A stretch of DNA of 64,000 nucleotides from Kastovskya adunca ATA6-11-RM4 (GCA_019359445.1 JAHHHJ010000022.1:1-64000); one strand, 5' to 3'. Positions 16,883-26,107 are shown, numbered from the stretch's first letter. Made by a program: numbers and translations. Notes: a model not told the origin generated them from the letters alone.

Positions 16883-18139
16883 TTATCTCATCGCAAAGCG
16901 GGAAGCGGGGAGGTTGAAGAGAGCTTGAAAGTTAGATTGCCGTTCTGTAATGGGTTCGGGGCCTTCGTCCCAAAGGCTTTCATAGTAGAAGAACGATACA
17001 CCCAATTCGCGATCGCGTGCCGAGTTTACCTTAGCCTGAATCAGTGACATCGCAACTGGCTTATTTCTTAAGCCTGTTAGCACACCAACTCCGGTTGGGA
17101 TCTTTTGTTGCACCTCTTGAATTTCAGGTCGGGTAATCTGGTTGAGAAAACTTTGCAAATCAGGACGATAAACCTGCACAATTAGCTCATCCACAATATC
17201 CTGCCGCACCCAAGTCAGCCAGTCTTGTAGGTAAGTATTGTAAGCCGTGACATAGGGATTAGGGGAAACGGAGAATATTGCATTGGGCTTTCTCTGTTTT
17301 ACAGCTTGGTTGAGTTGGGTCACGAACGCTGTAATTTTATCAGCCCGCCAGCGCACCCATTCGGGATCTTGGGGATTGGCAGGTGCATCTTTCTTGGTTT
17401 CCTGTTTGTACAAAGCCAGCGTGTAGCTATCATAGCCAAATACATTGGGTAAGCTGGTGTGATCGTCAAACTGAATGCCATCAACATCATATTGGGTAAC
17501 GGCTTCTAGCACGAGATCGGTGATGAACTTCTGCACCTCTGGCAAGAAGGGATTGAGCCACACAACCTCACCTGCTGCACTAATCCAAGTTTGGTTACCA
17601 TCCCGCTGTTGCGTCAGCCACTCCGGATGATTTAATGCCAGTTCCGATGTAGGAGGAGCCATGAAGCCGAACTCAAACCAGGGAATTACGAGCAACCCTT
17701 GGCGATGGGATTGAGTAATCAGATCAGCGAGGATATCTTGCCCCTGTAAGCCTTGGCGAATAAATGGTTGAATCTCTGCCCGTTGAGCTACAGCACTCGG
17801 ATACAGTACGTAGCCAGAATTCCACACCACTGGATAGATCGTATTGAGGTTCAACCGTGCTAATTGACTCACAGCCTCTTGCATTTTGGTGCGATCGCTG
17901 AGAATGTCATGGTCATTTTCAGTCATCCAAACCCCACGAATTTCTTGCATGGGCCGCTGTGCAATTGGCTCTGGCATTGCGCTTTGTGCGATTGCCTGTG
18001 GCACCGCCCAAGGGGCGATCGCAGACATAGGATAGTCCGCCAACAAAATTGTAAGGAATAATCCCATGAAGAGTAAGGAAAAATACTTAAGCGATCGCCA
18101 CCAATGTCTAGGGATACAACGCAATTTCATAGGCTTCAA
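16883..18139 (-). CDS. Exported glycoside-hydrolase-10-like protein (DUF187/GHL10 family)
   Basis: A 418-residue protein. A membrane-spanning signal segment (FSLLFMGLFLTILLADYPM, residues 20-38) precedes an Ala/Pro/Gln-rich linker. The TIM-barrel domain starts at EIRGVWMTENDHDILSD. Further GHL10 blocks are LARLNLNTIYPVVWNSGYV, HRQGLLVIPWFEFGFM, GEVVWLNPFLPEVQKFI, YDVDGIQFDDHTSLP and FSVSPNPYV. Relatives are thought to act on cell-wall or extracellular glycans; the substrate is not established. It is convergent with the Mrp operon. Confidence 0.85.
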   Translation of the reverse strand: MKPMKLRCIPRHWWRSLKYFSLLFMGLFLTILLADYPMSAIAPWAVPQAIAQSAMPEPIAQRPMQEIRGVWMTENDHDILSDRTKMQEAVSQLARLNLNTIYPVVWNSGYVLYPSAVAQRAEIQPFIRQGLQGQDILADLITQSHRQGLLVIPWFEFGFMAPPTSELALNHPEWLTQQRDGNQTWISAAGEVVWLNPFLPEVQKFITDLVLEAVTQYDVDGIQFDDHTSLPNVFGYDSYTLALYKQETKKDAPANPQDPEWVRWRADKITAFVTQLNQAVKQRKPNAIFSVSPNPYVTAYNTYLQDWLTWVRQDIVDELIVQVYRPDLQSFLNQITRPEIQEVQQKIPTGVGVLTGLRNKPVAMSLIQAKVNSARDRELGVSFFYYESLWDEGPEPITERQSNFQALFNLPASRFAMR

Positions 18140-18439
18140 AGATAAGTCAGTTATTCATACACACGTTGCCGTTGGTACTACCCAAGGGGCAATTAGGTAT
18201 GTCCACGATGGAATGAATTATTCATAGACTGGTATTTATTATTTACTAAAGAGTTAGTTAACTACAGGATTCCTTCCATGAGTAATATCTATGATTGTGA
18301 TAGAAAAAAATAAGCATTATGAGATTGGATCTGGCAAGATATCCAATCGTCATCTGCTTGCAGTAGTACTTATCTCCAAAGCGCTGTCACTTAATGCAAG
18401 GAGTCGAAGAAACAGAGCGATCGCCTGGGCATGAATACT

Positions 18440-18537
18440 AAGTTGTTGCGCGTATAGGACATCATAATCAAGCAACTTTCGTCACCAGCGATAAGCTTAT
18501 GTTATGTAAATGCATCAGACTCAGAGGAAGAATCATC
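18440..18537 (+). pseudogene. Relic of the mrpA 3' end
   Basis: Bases 18473-18535 match 15957-16018, the end of the mrpA-like gene, closely: both share AACTTTCGTCACCAGCGA, then ATGTAAATGCATCAGA and TCAGAGGA. Weaker similarity extends upstream (AGTT...CGC...TAT...ATCAT) to about 18440. The copy is not followed by mrpB and carries no long frame. It is a decayed duplicate lying 2.5 kb from the intact operon. Confidence 0.75.
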
Positions 18538-18603
18538 GCCAGTAAAGCTGAGCTGTTGTTTGCCTAATCGCTAGTCCCACGCGATCGCGTTCAGGCTAAG
18601 CGG

Positions 18604-19314
18604 CTACTTAAAGAGTGAAATAATCCAAGCAGCAGTTATGCTCATCAACACGATAATCTCTAGAACCTTGAGGGGAAAAGACAGTTTCAACCACTCTTTA
18701 GCTAAAGTCGGTCGCAAACCATACCACCATTGAAGAATATTTTCTCGCCACAAAGCAGGACTATCTTTAGGGCGAAATTGGTAACTTAATATTGACAAGA
18801 GAAGGGGAACTCCTCCTACCTTGGCACTCATCAAGAGATGCAAGGCGATGCAGCCAACCATCACCACCCATGAAATGAGGTGAGCATAATACCAACTATG
18901 GTCAAGCTCTCCCTTAGGTAGCCACTTTTCATCCATCATCTTGCCGGAGAAAACGGCAAAAGTCAGTGCCAAGATAGCCAGGGTGTTAATGACTCGATGC
19001 AGCGTGTACCACCATATCGGTTTACCCAACTGTCCAAGTTTTCCCACAGAATCCTGCTGGATAAGTCTTTTTTGCCCACGATGGAAAGCGTATAGAGCAA
19101 ATAGAGGGAATACAAGTAAGGCATATAGCCCAAAGGTGCCATGAATTCCTTCTATTTCCTTCAACTTAGGCAAGGGAATTCTTCCCCATCGTCCGTCGTA
19201 GACATCGTATGTCCAATAGGCGGTCAAAATCGCGGCAATTACGAAAAGACTAGTAAAGCCATGCAGAATACGAAGAAGAAGAGGTTGGTATGGCCCAGAG
19301 AGTTTTGCAGGCAT
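18604..19314 (-). CDS. Cytochrome b561-type membrane protein
   Basis: A 236-residue membrane protein with four or five hydrophobic segments. His residues sit at plausible haem positions: LLLRILHGFTSLF (N-terminal helix), IEGIHGTFGLYALLVFP, WWYTLHRVINTLAIL and HLISWVVMVGCIALHLLMSAK. This fits the bacterial cytochrome b561/DUF4405 type, which passes electrons across or within the membrane. No partner dehydrogenase is adjacent, so the electron donor is unknown. Confidence 0.7.
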   Translation of the reverse strand: MPAKLSGPYQPLLLRILHGFTSLFVIAAILTAYWTYDVYDGRWGRIPLPKLKEIEGIHGTFGLYALLVFPLFALYAFHRGQKRLIQQDSVGKLGQLGKPIWWYTLHRVINTLAILALTFAVFSGKMMDEKWLPKGELDHSWYYAHLISWVVMVGCIALHLLMSAKVGGVPLLLSILSYQFRPKDSPALWRENILQWWYGLRPTLAKEWLKLSFPLKVLEIIVLMSITAAWIISLFK

Positions 19315-19369
19315 ATTCAGAAAGTTACCGAAATCTTCCCTACGTCTTTCATTTAATTTAATTGTCTCA

Positions 19370-19460
19370 CTCTGCGATCGCCCTACGTAAAAAATCCATA
19401 ACCTATCGATTTAGGTAGGAGTTGACGGATGCTTGACAGAGTTTGAGACAACGTGATCGC
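19370..19460 (+). repeat. 91-bp direct repeat, left copy flanking the reverse transcriptase
   Basis: Aligns without gaps to 21479-21569, with about 75 of 91 positions identical by my count. Shared blocks include CTCTGCGATC, AAAATCCAT, GACCTATC/AACCTATC and CAGAGTTT. The right part of this copy runs into a LuxR-type regulator relic. Confidence 0.75.
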
Positions 19461-19591
19461 GATATTGGTGATCGTCTCATTATTACTGAGAGTACTGTGA
19501 AGTTCCATATAAAAATGTTCTCAGAAAGCTCAAAGCCCAAACTCGTTATCAGGCACTTCATCAAGGGAATATAAGTGATTGGATTCAGTAG
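19433..19591 (+). pseudogene. Decayed LuxR/NarL-type HTH fragment
   Basis: With two frame changes this reads LTEFE, then QRDRDIGDRLIITESTVKFH followed by IK and NVLRKLKAQTRYQALHQG. This closely resembles the C-terminal HTH of NarL-type response regulators (LTERE...STVKFHIKNVL.KL...TRYQA). The segment between LTE-E and RDRDIGDRL is shortened, and one base is missing in the AAAAAT run. It is a gene relic lying partly inside the left 91-bp repeat. Confidence 0.65.
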
Positions 19592-19715
19592 TTTAGCGGT
19601 AAGGGTCAGTGGCGGCAAGTAACCTAGAACTCAGCACCGAGATTTCCCTTCTATTCGCTGCACCACAGTGTTAGCCTGCGGAACCACTCTAACTTTTAGG
19701 GTGTAAACTCAGAGT

Positions 19716-21266
19716 TTATACTTCACCAGAAGGACCACTAGTGTCTCCAGGAGGAATGATAAGTGGTACAGATTGATCGTAAAAAGCAATACCATTTTGC
19801 TTTAGTTGAGAAAACCAAGAATCTTTGGAGACATGATCATACCCAGTAGGCAGATATCCTTGAAGATTTGCCTCATATGAGAGTAGCCACTGATTACCAT
19901 ACAGTTCATCTTCGGTTAGAAACTGTTCCCATTTCTTTGTACTTAACCTGGCTGGAATTCTTCCTCTTTTCTGTGCATCCAGAGCCACAATAGCAACAAT
20001 AGAATCTTCCATATCAGAAATTACCTGGGCTGCTTCTTTATGTATAGCTAACTTAAAGACGATTATTGACCATATTGCCCAAGCGACTTCGCTACTATGT
20101 CCAAGTGGGGCGTGCTGGAGGATTTGCAAATTCAGATTTTTCTCAAGAGAGTCTAGATCAATTGGATAATTCTTAACTTGTTTGCTTTGAAATATTGATA
20201 AAGCATCGCGTAAAGTGCTAGCTTCTATTGTCATTGATTGCAAGAGTAGGCTTTCGAGCAATGACCAATTATCGTGATGAAGTTCGTCGAAGTTTCCAAT
20301 TCTTGCAATGGCATATTTAAGCACTGGCTCTTGAGGAATCTCTCTAGCAATTTGAAAAGCTCGATCAAAATAACGAATCAGATCTTGCATTTGAGCAAGC
20401 TTTTTATCGCTAAACTTATAATCAGATATTTCTAAGACCCAGATAGCATCTAAAGAGCATGGCAACTCAGTAATTCTAGTTTTGTTAGGATTAAGTGTCA
20501 GCTCAAAGTATGATAAGACTTGTTGAAGATAACTTAAAGCTGTTTCGGCTTCTGAGCGTGTTAAAAATATAAGTTCGTAATCATCGCTATAACGAAAACC
20601 TCTATAGGGATATGCACACAAGCTTGCAAGTCGTTTTTCCAATTCTATATCCGACGCACAAAGTATTAATTCAGCGATAACTAGCGAAGTATCAGGACCA
20701 ATGGGGATTCCCATTGTTTGTCCATCCTGGCTATTGCGAACCAATTTATCAAGCTGATTTCCAAATAGAGAGAAATTGCTTCTTTGGTTTTTGGCAATTT
20801 CCTTTCCGTGTACAGCCCAAGGAATGCTGTGTGTGTAGATAGACTGATAGAACTGTGAAATATCTGTTTGTAAAGCATATCGACCAATTGCTCTGTTCTT
20901 AGCTCTTTCTTTAGGTAAATCAGAGAAATCAAGTAGAGGAGAAATTGAACGATTGCGTTTTGGATGTGGTGTATGAATAGGTTGACTTTTTGATAAATGA
21001 GATTTTTGGGTTATCAATTTTATGTCAGCCCAGTGACTTTCTATTATTTTAGTGGTTTCTAAAAAGAAAACTGGATTTGGTATGCTCAGTTTTCTTCTTA
21101 AAGATCCATACTTAACATGGCTATGTGAATACAGTTTTGAAGTGGCTTTGGAAGCTGACTGTAAAGATGGATTAGTTACAGCAAAGTTGGCGAGAGAGTC
21201 GGTTTTGAATGGTGGAGGAAGTTCTTTAGGAAAGTACCCTCTACTAATTAAATCTCTTCTATGCAT
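19716..21266 (-). CDS. Solitary reverse transcriptase of the UG/Abi/DRT type
   Basis: A 516-residue protein. RT motifs are clear: motif A TDISQFYQSIYTHSIPWA with catalytic D135, motif B GQTMGIPIGPDTS (182-194), motif C YSDD (226-229) and motif D LTLNPNKT. The SIYTHSIPWA-HGK block and the N-terminal DLISRGYFPKELPPPF are typical of unknown-group and abortive-infection-like RTs, not group II intron or retron RTs. No maturase, zinc-finger or endonuclease domain is seen. Residues 300-516 are mostly helical and acidic. Related DRT enzymes defend against phage. The gene stands alone between two direct repeats. The exact subgroup cannot be assigned by eye. Confidence 0.85.
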   Translation of the reverse strand: MHRRDLISRGYFPKELPPPFKTDSLANFAVTNPSLQSASKATSKLYSHSHVKYGSLRRKLSIPNPVFFLETTKIIESHWADIKLITQKSHLSKSQPIHTPHPKRNRSISPLLDFSDLPKERAKNRAIGRYALQTDISQFYQSIYTHSIPWAVHGKEIAKNQRSNFSLFGNQLDKLVRNSQDGQTMGIPIGPDTSLVIAELILCASDIELEKRLASLCAYPYRGFRYSDDYELIFLTRSEAETALSYLQQVLSYFELTLNPNKTRITELPCSLDAIWVLEISDYKFSDKKLAQMQDLIRYFDRAFQIAREIPQEPVLKYAIARIGNFDELHHDNWSLLESLLLQSMTIEASTLRDALSIFQSKQVKNYPIDLDSLEKNLNLQILQHAPLGHSSEVAWAIWSIIVFKLAIHKEAAQVISDMEDSIVAIVALDAQKRGRIPARLSTKKWEQFLTEDELYGNQWLLSYEANLQGYLPTGYDHVSKDSWFSQLKQNGIAFYDQSVPLIIPPGDTSGPSGEV

Positions 21267-21987
21267 TTATCTACTTCAAGTTAACTCACAAGACATAAAT
21301 CAAAAATTCATCAATCTTCAATTATAGCTTTAGCATTTTATGGTTTGAATATATTTCACCGATAATCTAGAAGATCTGTCTCACCAACAGCTCTCAAGGT
21401 CACATAACGCTCAACTCCGACAGATAAGCTTCAGCCTCCCATCTCCACCGAGAAGCCAAGCAGGTTCATAATGACTCTCTCTGCGATCACACTATTCCAA
21501 AAATCCATGACCTATCAATTTAGATAGTAGTTAATGGCTGCTTGGCAGAGTTTTAGACAACGCGATCGCATTCATTCAGCAACTGTAGGGCGATTTCTAG
21601 AACTTCCTCTGCGAAGTGATATTTCCTAGAGAAGTCTTTGATGATTAAAACACTGGTCATCCTGACTAGATGAACTTACTTGTGGTTCGCTTAACTCTGA
21701 GTGTTGTTCAGAATTACTGGAGGCGACGATTTCTGGTTCTACACTCTTAGTAAGAACACAGCTATTTAATTTCCAGATTGGAATGAAAAATAACAGGCAG
21801 TAGCGAATCAACATTAACCTCCGGTCAAGTCAAGTTTATCAACCGTAATGTTGAAGCTGCTGCACTGTCAAAGGCGATCGCTGGTATGGCACAGAAGGAG
21901 GAGCGATCGCTTCCTAACTGATGAGGGTTTTTACGCTATGCTCAAGGTGATGCCATTATCAACATCATTCTAAGCATCAAGATAGCT
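21267..21987. other. Non-coding region between reverse transcriptase and RHH/MazF genes
   Basis: About 720 bp. The part next to the RT start (21267-21478) could hold its promoter and any upstream structured RNA, as some DRT systems do. The right 91-bp repeat lies at 21479-21569. A 62-codon minus-strand frame (21626-21814) begins with a hydrophobic stretch, but nothing else supports it as a gene. Confidence 0.4.
21479..21569 (+). repeat. 91-bp direct repeat, right copy flanking the reverse transcriptase
   Basis: Same orientation and length as 19370-19460. It ends in GCGATCGC where the left copy has GTGATCGC. The right copy lacks the STVKFH part of the regulator relic that follows the left copy. 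The two copies bracket 2.0 kb containing only the reverse transcriptase and non-coding DNA. Confidence 0.75.
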
Positions 21988-22263
21988 ATGAAAAATCAGA
22001 CTGTCCGCACGACAATAACTCTACCTGCAAAACTGTTAGCTGCGGCTGACAAAGCAGTGAGCCAAGGAAAAGCTAAGAGTCGCAATGAGTTTGTAGCGCA
22101 GGCACTTCTACATGAGCTGGAAGCACTCAAACGGACAGAAATTGATGCAGCACTAGCTGAAATGGCACAAGACCCAGAGTATCAAGCTCAAGTGCTACAG
22201 ATGGAGGCTGAGTTTGCCGTAGCCAGTTGGGAAGCCTTGCAATTGGGAGAATCCCCAGCATGA
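21988..22263 (+). CDS. Ribbon-helix-helix antitoxin
   Basis: A 91-residue protein. The N-terminus VRTTITLPAKLLAAADKAVS followed by KSRNEFVAQALLHELEAL is a ribbon-helix-helix DNA-binding domain of the CopG/MazE-like type. The C-terminal half (ALAEMAQDPEYQAQVLQM) is acidic and probably wraps the toxin. Its stop codon overlaps the toxin start as ATGA, the classic coupled type II arrangement. It likely represses its own promoter. Confidence 0.85.
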   Translation: MKNQTVRTTITLPAKLLAAADKAVSQGKAKSRNEFVAQALLHELEALKRTEIDAALAEMAQDPEYQAQVLQMEAEFAVASWEALQLGESPA

Positions 22264-22610
22264 AGCGGGGAGAAGTTTATGATGCTCGACTTGAACCTGT
22301 CGAGGGTTCAGAACAAGGGGGAACCCGTCCAGTCATTATCGCTAGTCGAGATGCAATCAATGTCTATAGTCCTGTAGTTTTGGCTATTCCCTGCACTACT
22401 TATCAAACTGGTAAACGAGTTTATCCAACTCAGGCGCTAATTCAAGCTCCGGATGGTGGATTAACCAACAACTCTATCGCTATGGCAGATCAGGTACGGG
22501 TATTATCCAAAACTCGCTTATTGCGTTTACGAGGAATGCTAAGTGAAGAAGTAATGGATTTATTGAATCAAGCTTTGTTGATTGCTTTGGATTTACCAGG
22601 TCAAGTTTGA
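22260..22610 (+). CDS. mazF: MazF/PemK-family endoribonuclease toxin
   Basis: A 116-residue protein starting at the ATG overlapping the antitoxin stop. The MazF fold is marked by MKRGEVYDARLEPVEGSEQGGTRPVII-type N-terminal strands, then VVLAIPCTT, NNSIAMADQVRVLSKTRL and the C-terminal helix DLLNQALLIALDL. MazF toxins cleave mRNA at short sequences when the labile antitoxin is degraded. The cleavage site cannot be predicted here. Confidence 0.85.
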   Translation: MKRGEVYDARLEPVEGSEQGGTRPVIIASRDAINVYSPVVLAIPCTTYQTGKRVYPTQALIQAPDGGLTNNSIAMADQVRVLSKTRLLRLRGMLSEEVMDLLNQALLIALDLPGQV

Positions 22611-22644
22611 AAAACCTAACTAAAAATTCAAAACGCAAACTTTC

Positions 22645-24867
22645 TTAAACATCCGTCAGTACTTCTCCAAAGGCAAAATCAGGAGCGGCAAGTACCAGAA
22701 GGGTTGTGGGAAGATTGGCGGCGCGTGCTTGTAAGTTTTCGTAGTAATCGCTGAAGTTGTCTTTTGGTGTAGCGATGCCGAGGAAAATGAGATCGGCTTT
22801 CTCGGATGATTCATGAAGAATAGTATCAAAGGAACGTCCATCTGCCACTAAGATTTGGGAAGATGCCCCAATGCGTATCTGCTTGACGAGACCTTCAACA
22901 TTTGCCCGTGCAGCTTGGGCAGCGGCTTCGTTAGGAACAACTAATTTCAGGCAAATCTCAGCGTTGCGCCAGTCAATATCGGAGCGTAGGAGATAGGCTA
23001 AAAGCAACATCAAGCCACCGTTGGCTTGCACACCACCACCCCACCAGACATCAATGCGTCGGCGCGAACCAAAACCCTTGGCGGTATTTTCCCGCAGGAT
23101 CACTACGTTACGCTTGGCGCGGTGGAGCTGGTTGATCATCTGACAGTAGCGATCGCGCCGCGAGGATTCCTCACTATCTCCCAGCAAAATCGTATTCGGC
23201 ACAAGGGGGCCAAGACCATAAGTTTCCACCAGTTGCTTTGCTCCCTCAAACGGATCGGGGGCAGTTACCAACCGCACCAACGCTTGCACACCTCGACGGT
23301 CGAGATAGTCGCGAATTGTTGCTTCAAGTTTGGCTTGCTGGGCAATATCTCGCGAACCGCTAGGGAGAACGCTAGACACCGTCACTAGTCCCCGATTGTG
23401 GGTCAGGGCATCGGCTAATTCAATCAACGACCAACGCTTTGTCGGTGACCCAGAAAGGACGAGGATATGAGGTCGCCAATTTTTCGTATCCGGCTGATGA
23501 CCAATTTGAAATATGGCAGTCCGTATCAGCGTCAGCCACATACCGCGCCGGGTATCTCCCCAAGTGGCTCGCAGTTCCCGTTGTTGTAGCCAAAAGTAAA
23601 TCCCTAGGATGATTACCGCCGCTGCTACTGTGGCAACAGCGTTGATCAAAAACATGACAGCGAGGCAGCCAATCGCCCCTAACAGGGATAACGACCAGTG
23701 AACGCGAAAGGAAGGACGGAAAGACGGACTTTGTAAAAAACCTTCAATGGCTGCTGAGAGGTTCAATACCAGATAGGTAGTAAGAAAGAACATCGTCAGC
23801 ACGGGGGCGATCAAGTTTAATTCGCCAACGTAAACAGCCGCTGTCGCCACAACCAAAGTAACAGCCGTACCAATGCGAGGTTCGTCGTCTCGCCCACTCC
23901 CTGTACCCAAAAAGCTCAACCACTGGGGCAAAACTCCATCCCGCGCTAGTGCCTGTAAGACGCGAGGTGCCCCTAAAATACTACCAATGGCGCTACTAAG
24001 GGTTGCTCCCCAGACTCCTAGGAGAATTGCCGGCCCCCAAAATGCTATCCGCTGCATAATCAGGGGTTCTGCAATCAGCGTTGTTGCATCTGCTCTCATT
24101 GCTAGGATGACGGGCAAACCCATGTAGATGATATATCCTGTTCCTACAGCGGCTAGCGTCCCTTTAGGGATAGAGCGAATCGGGTCGCGCAAGTCACCCG
24201 ACATATTTACCCCTGCCATAATGCCCGTCACGGCGGGGAAAAAGACGGCAAAGACAACCCAGAAAGGTTCGGAGAGGCGATCGGCTGCCCCCCACATCTC
24301 AATCTGTGTGTTTTCTATCGGCTGCCCAAGCAGTAGTGAAACTAAAGAGAGAACGATCGCTGCCATGATGATGTACTGGGCGCGAATCGCCAAGCTGGCA
24401 GAAGTCAGCGCTAGGATGGCAACAAATACAGTAGTAGCCAATGCTACATAAAGCTGGTTGAGGTTTCCAAAGACTGCAACAACACTTTCGGCAAAGCCAA
24501 TGGTGTAGAGGGCAACGGAGAGGGCTTGGGCAAAGTAGAGGGGAATCCCCACCGCTCCTCCCGTTTCAATGCCGAGGGAGCGGCTAATCATGTAGTAGGC
24601 TCCACCCGTTCGTATAACCCTATCAGTAGCGATCGCGCTAATTGAAAGTGCTGTCAAAAAGGTGATCGAGGTGGCGAGAGTGACAATGATCAGCGTGCCA
24701 ATCAAGCCAACATTACCAACCACCCACCCAAAGCGCAGATACATAATCACGCCGAGGATGGTCAGAAGCGACGGAGTATAAACTCCACCGAAGGTTCCTA
24801 GTCCTGAAGATTTGGCAGGAACGGTTTGCTCTGTAGACGGCGGCTGGCGTTGGAAAGGTGACTTCAT
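22645..24867 (-). CDS. SLC12-like cation-chloride cotransporter / amino-acid permease family protein
   Basis: A 740-residue protein starting at the ATG at 24867; an upstream TTG would add eight residues. The N-terminal motif LGTFGGVYTPSLLTILGVIMYLRFGWVVG is characteristic of bacterial Na-K-Cl cotransporter-like proteins. Twelve membrane segments extend to about residue 440, including RTGGAYYMISRSLG and FFPAVTGIMAGVNMSGDL. The cytoplasmic tail (about 470-740) resembles the SLC12 C-terminal domain, with HILVLSGSPTKRWSLIELAD and a USP-like ending. Substrate ions are inferred from the family only. Confidence 0.85.
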   Translation of the reverse strand: MKSPFQRQPPSTEQTVPAKSSGLGTFGGVYTPSLLTILGVIMYLRFGWVVGNVGLIGTLIIVTLATSITFLTALSISAIATDRVIRTGGAYYMISRSLGIETGGAVGIPLYFAQALSVALYTIGFAESVVAVFGNLNQLYVALATTVFVAILALTSASLAIRAQYIIMAAIVLSLVSLLLGQPIENTQIEMWGAADRLSEPFWVVFAVFFPAVTGIMAGVNMSGDLRDPIRSIPKGTLAAVGTGYIIYMGLPVILAMRADATTLIAEPLIMQRIAFWGPAILLGVWGATLSSAIGSILGAPRVLQALARDGVLPQWLSFLGTGSGRDDEPRIGTAVTLVVATAAVYVGELNLIAPVLTMFFLTTYLVLNLSAAIEGFLQSPSFRPSFRVHWSLSLLGAIGCLAVMFLINAVATVAAAVIILGIYFWLQQRELRATWGDTRRGMWLTLIRTAIFQIGHQPDTKNWRPHILVLSGSPTKRWSLIELADALTHNRGLVTVSSVLPSGSRDIAQQAKLEATIRDYLDRRGVQALVRLVTAPDPFEGAKQLVETYGLGPLVPNTILLGDSEESSRRDRYCQMINQLHRAKRNVVILRENTAKGFGSRRRIDVWWGGGVQANGGLMLLLAYLLRSDIDWRNAEICLKLVVPNEAAAQAARANVEGLVKQIRIGASSQILVADGRSFDTILHESSEKADLIFLGIATPKDNFSDYYENLQARAANLPTTLLVLAAPDFAFGEVLTDV

Positions 24868-24967
24868 GCTTCTAGAATACTGCCACAACAAGTAACCTGT
24901 TCTAGAAATAAGCGTAGTTCGCCTTTAACAGGAATCAGGCGATCGCCTCGAAGATACACCCGACGCT

Positions 24968-26107
24968 CTACATTCGTTCCTTAATTGGAGTGTAGGAGGC
25001 ATCGCGACGACCACGGTAAATCTGAGTAGGACGGAAGATGCGATTTTCTCCCAACTGCTCTTTCCAGTGAGCCAGCCAACCCGCCACACGAGCGATCGCA
25101 AATACCGGAGTAAACAAGTCAGTCGGAATTCCCAGCTTCCGATACACCAGCCCTGAATAAAAGTCTACATTCGCATAAATACCTTTTTCGCCCAGTCGTT
25201 CTTCAACAACCCGTTCCATTTCAATGGCGATGTCATAGTACTGGTCACGACCAAACTTCTCAAATAGCTGTTCGGCAAGTTCTTGCAAAATCGTTGCTCG
25301 CGGGTCTTTCACCTTATAAACACGGTGACCAAAACCCATAATTTTCGATTTTTCCTCAAAACACCGATCTAGGTAAGGGCGAACGTTCTCCACCGAGCCA
25401 ATTTCTTCCAGCATCGTGATCACTTCCTCGTTCGCTCCCCCATGCAAGGGCCCCGCAAGGGTTCCCACCGCCGACGCGACGACCGCATAGGGGTCAGTCA
25501 ATGTCGAAGCCGTAACCATTGCGGAGAAGGTTGAAGCGTTAATCGTGTGTTCGGCGTGCAGCGTCAAACAAATATCGAAAATACGAGCCGCCAGCGGATC
25601 GGGTTCCCGCTCATTGAGCATATACAAAAAGTTAGCTGCATAGTCCAACTCATCATTCGGTTTAACCGCGTCGTTCCCCTTCCGCATCAGCTGAAACGCT
25701 GCCACCATCGTGGGAATTTTCGCCAGCAACCGTACCGCCGCTTCTCGGATATAAGCCGGGTTATCTAAGGCTCGTTTTGAGTAAAAAAGACCCAATGCCG
25801 CTGCTGAAGCTTGCAGAGCGTCCATGGGATGCCCGGTTTCGGGAAAACATTTCATCATGTCCCGAATGCGGTACTTAATCCGCCGATGATAGCGAATTTC
25901 GTTTTCAAATGTTTCTAGTTCTTCTTTGTTCGGCAGTTCGCCCCAAATCAAGAGATACGCAGTTTCTAAAAACGTACTTTTGACTGCGAGTTCTTCGATG
26001 CGAATGCCGCGATATTCCAGTATGCCTTGCTTACCATCAACGTAGCTGATACTGGATTGGGCAGCGGGAATACCTTCTAAACCTGGCTTGTACTCGCAGA
26101 CGTTCAT
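24968..26107 (-). CDS. gltA: Citrate synthase
   Basis: A 379-residue enzyme condensing oxaloacetate and acetyl-CoA to citrate at the entry of the TCA cycle. Catalytic residues are visible: His in LTLHAEHTINASTFS, His in KIMGFGHRVYK and Asp in YANVDFYSGLVYRKLG. Other family blocks are SYVDGKQGILEYRGI and GPLHGGANEEVITML. Length and the short N-terminus match the type I citrate synthases of many bacteria and cyanobacteria. The protein is cytoplasmic. It is followed downstream only by the short 22645-24867 transporter on the same strand. Confidence 0.95.
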   Translation of the reverse strand: MNVCEYKPGLEGIPAAQSSISYVDGKQGILEYRGIRIEELAVKSTFLETAYLLIWGELPNKEELETFENEIRYHRRIKYRIRDMMKCFPETGHPMDALQASAAALGLFYSKRALDNPAYIREAAVRLLAKIPTMVAAFQLMRKGNDAVKPNDELDYAANFLYMLNEREPDPLAARIFDICLTLHAEHTINASTFSAMVTASTLTDPYAVVASAVGTLAGPLHGGANEEVITMLEEIGSVENVRPYLDRCFEEKSKIMGFGHRVYKVKDPRATILQELAEQLFEKFGRDQYYDIAIEMERVVEERLGEKGIYANVDFYSGLVYRKLGIPTDLFTPVFAIARVAGWLAHWKEQLGENRIFRPTQIYRGRRDASYTPIKERM

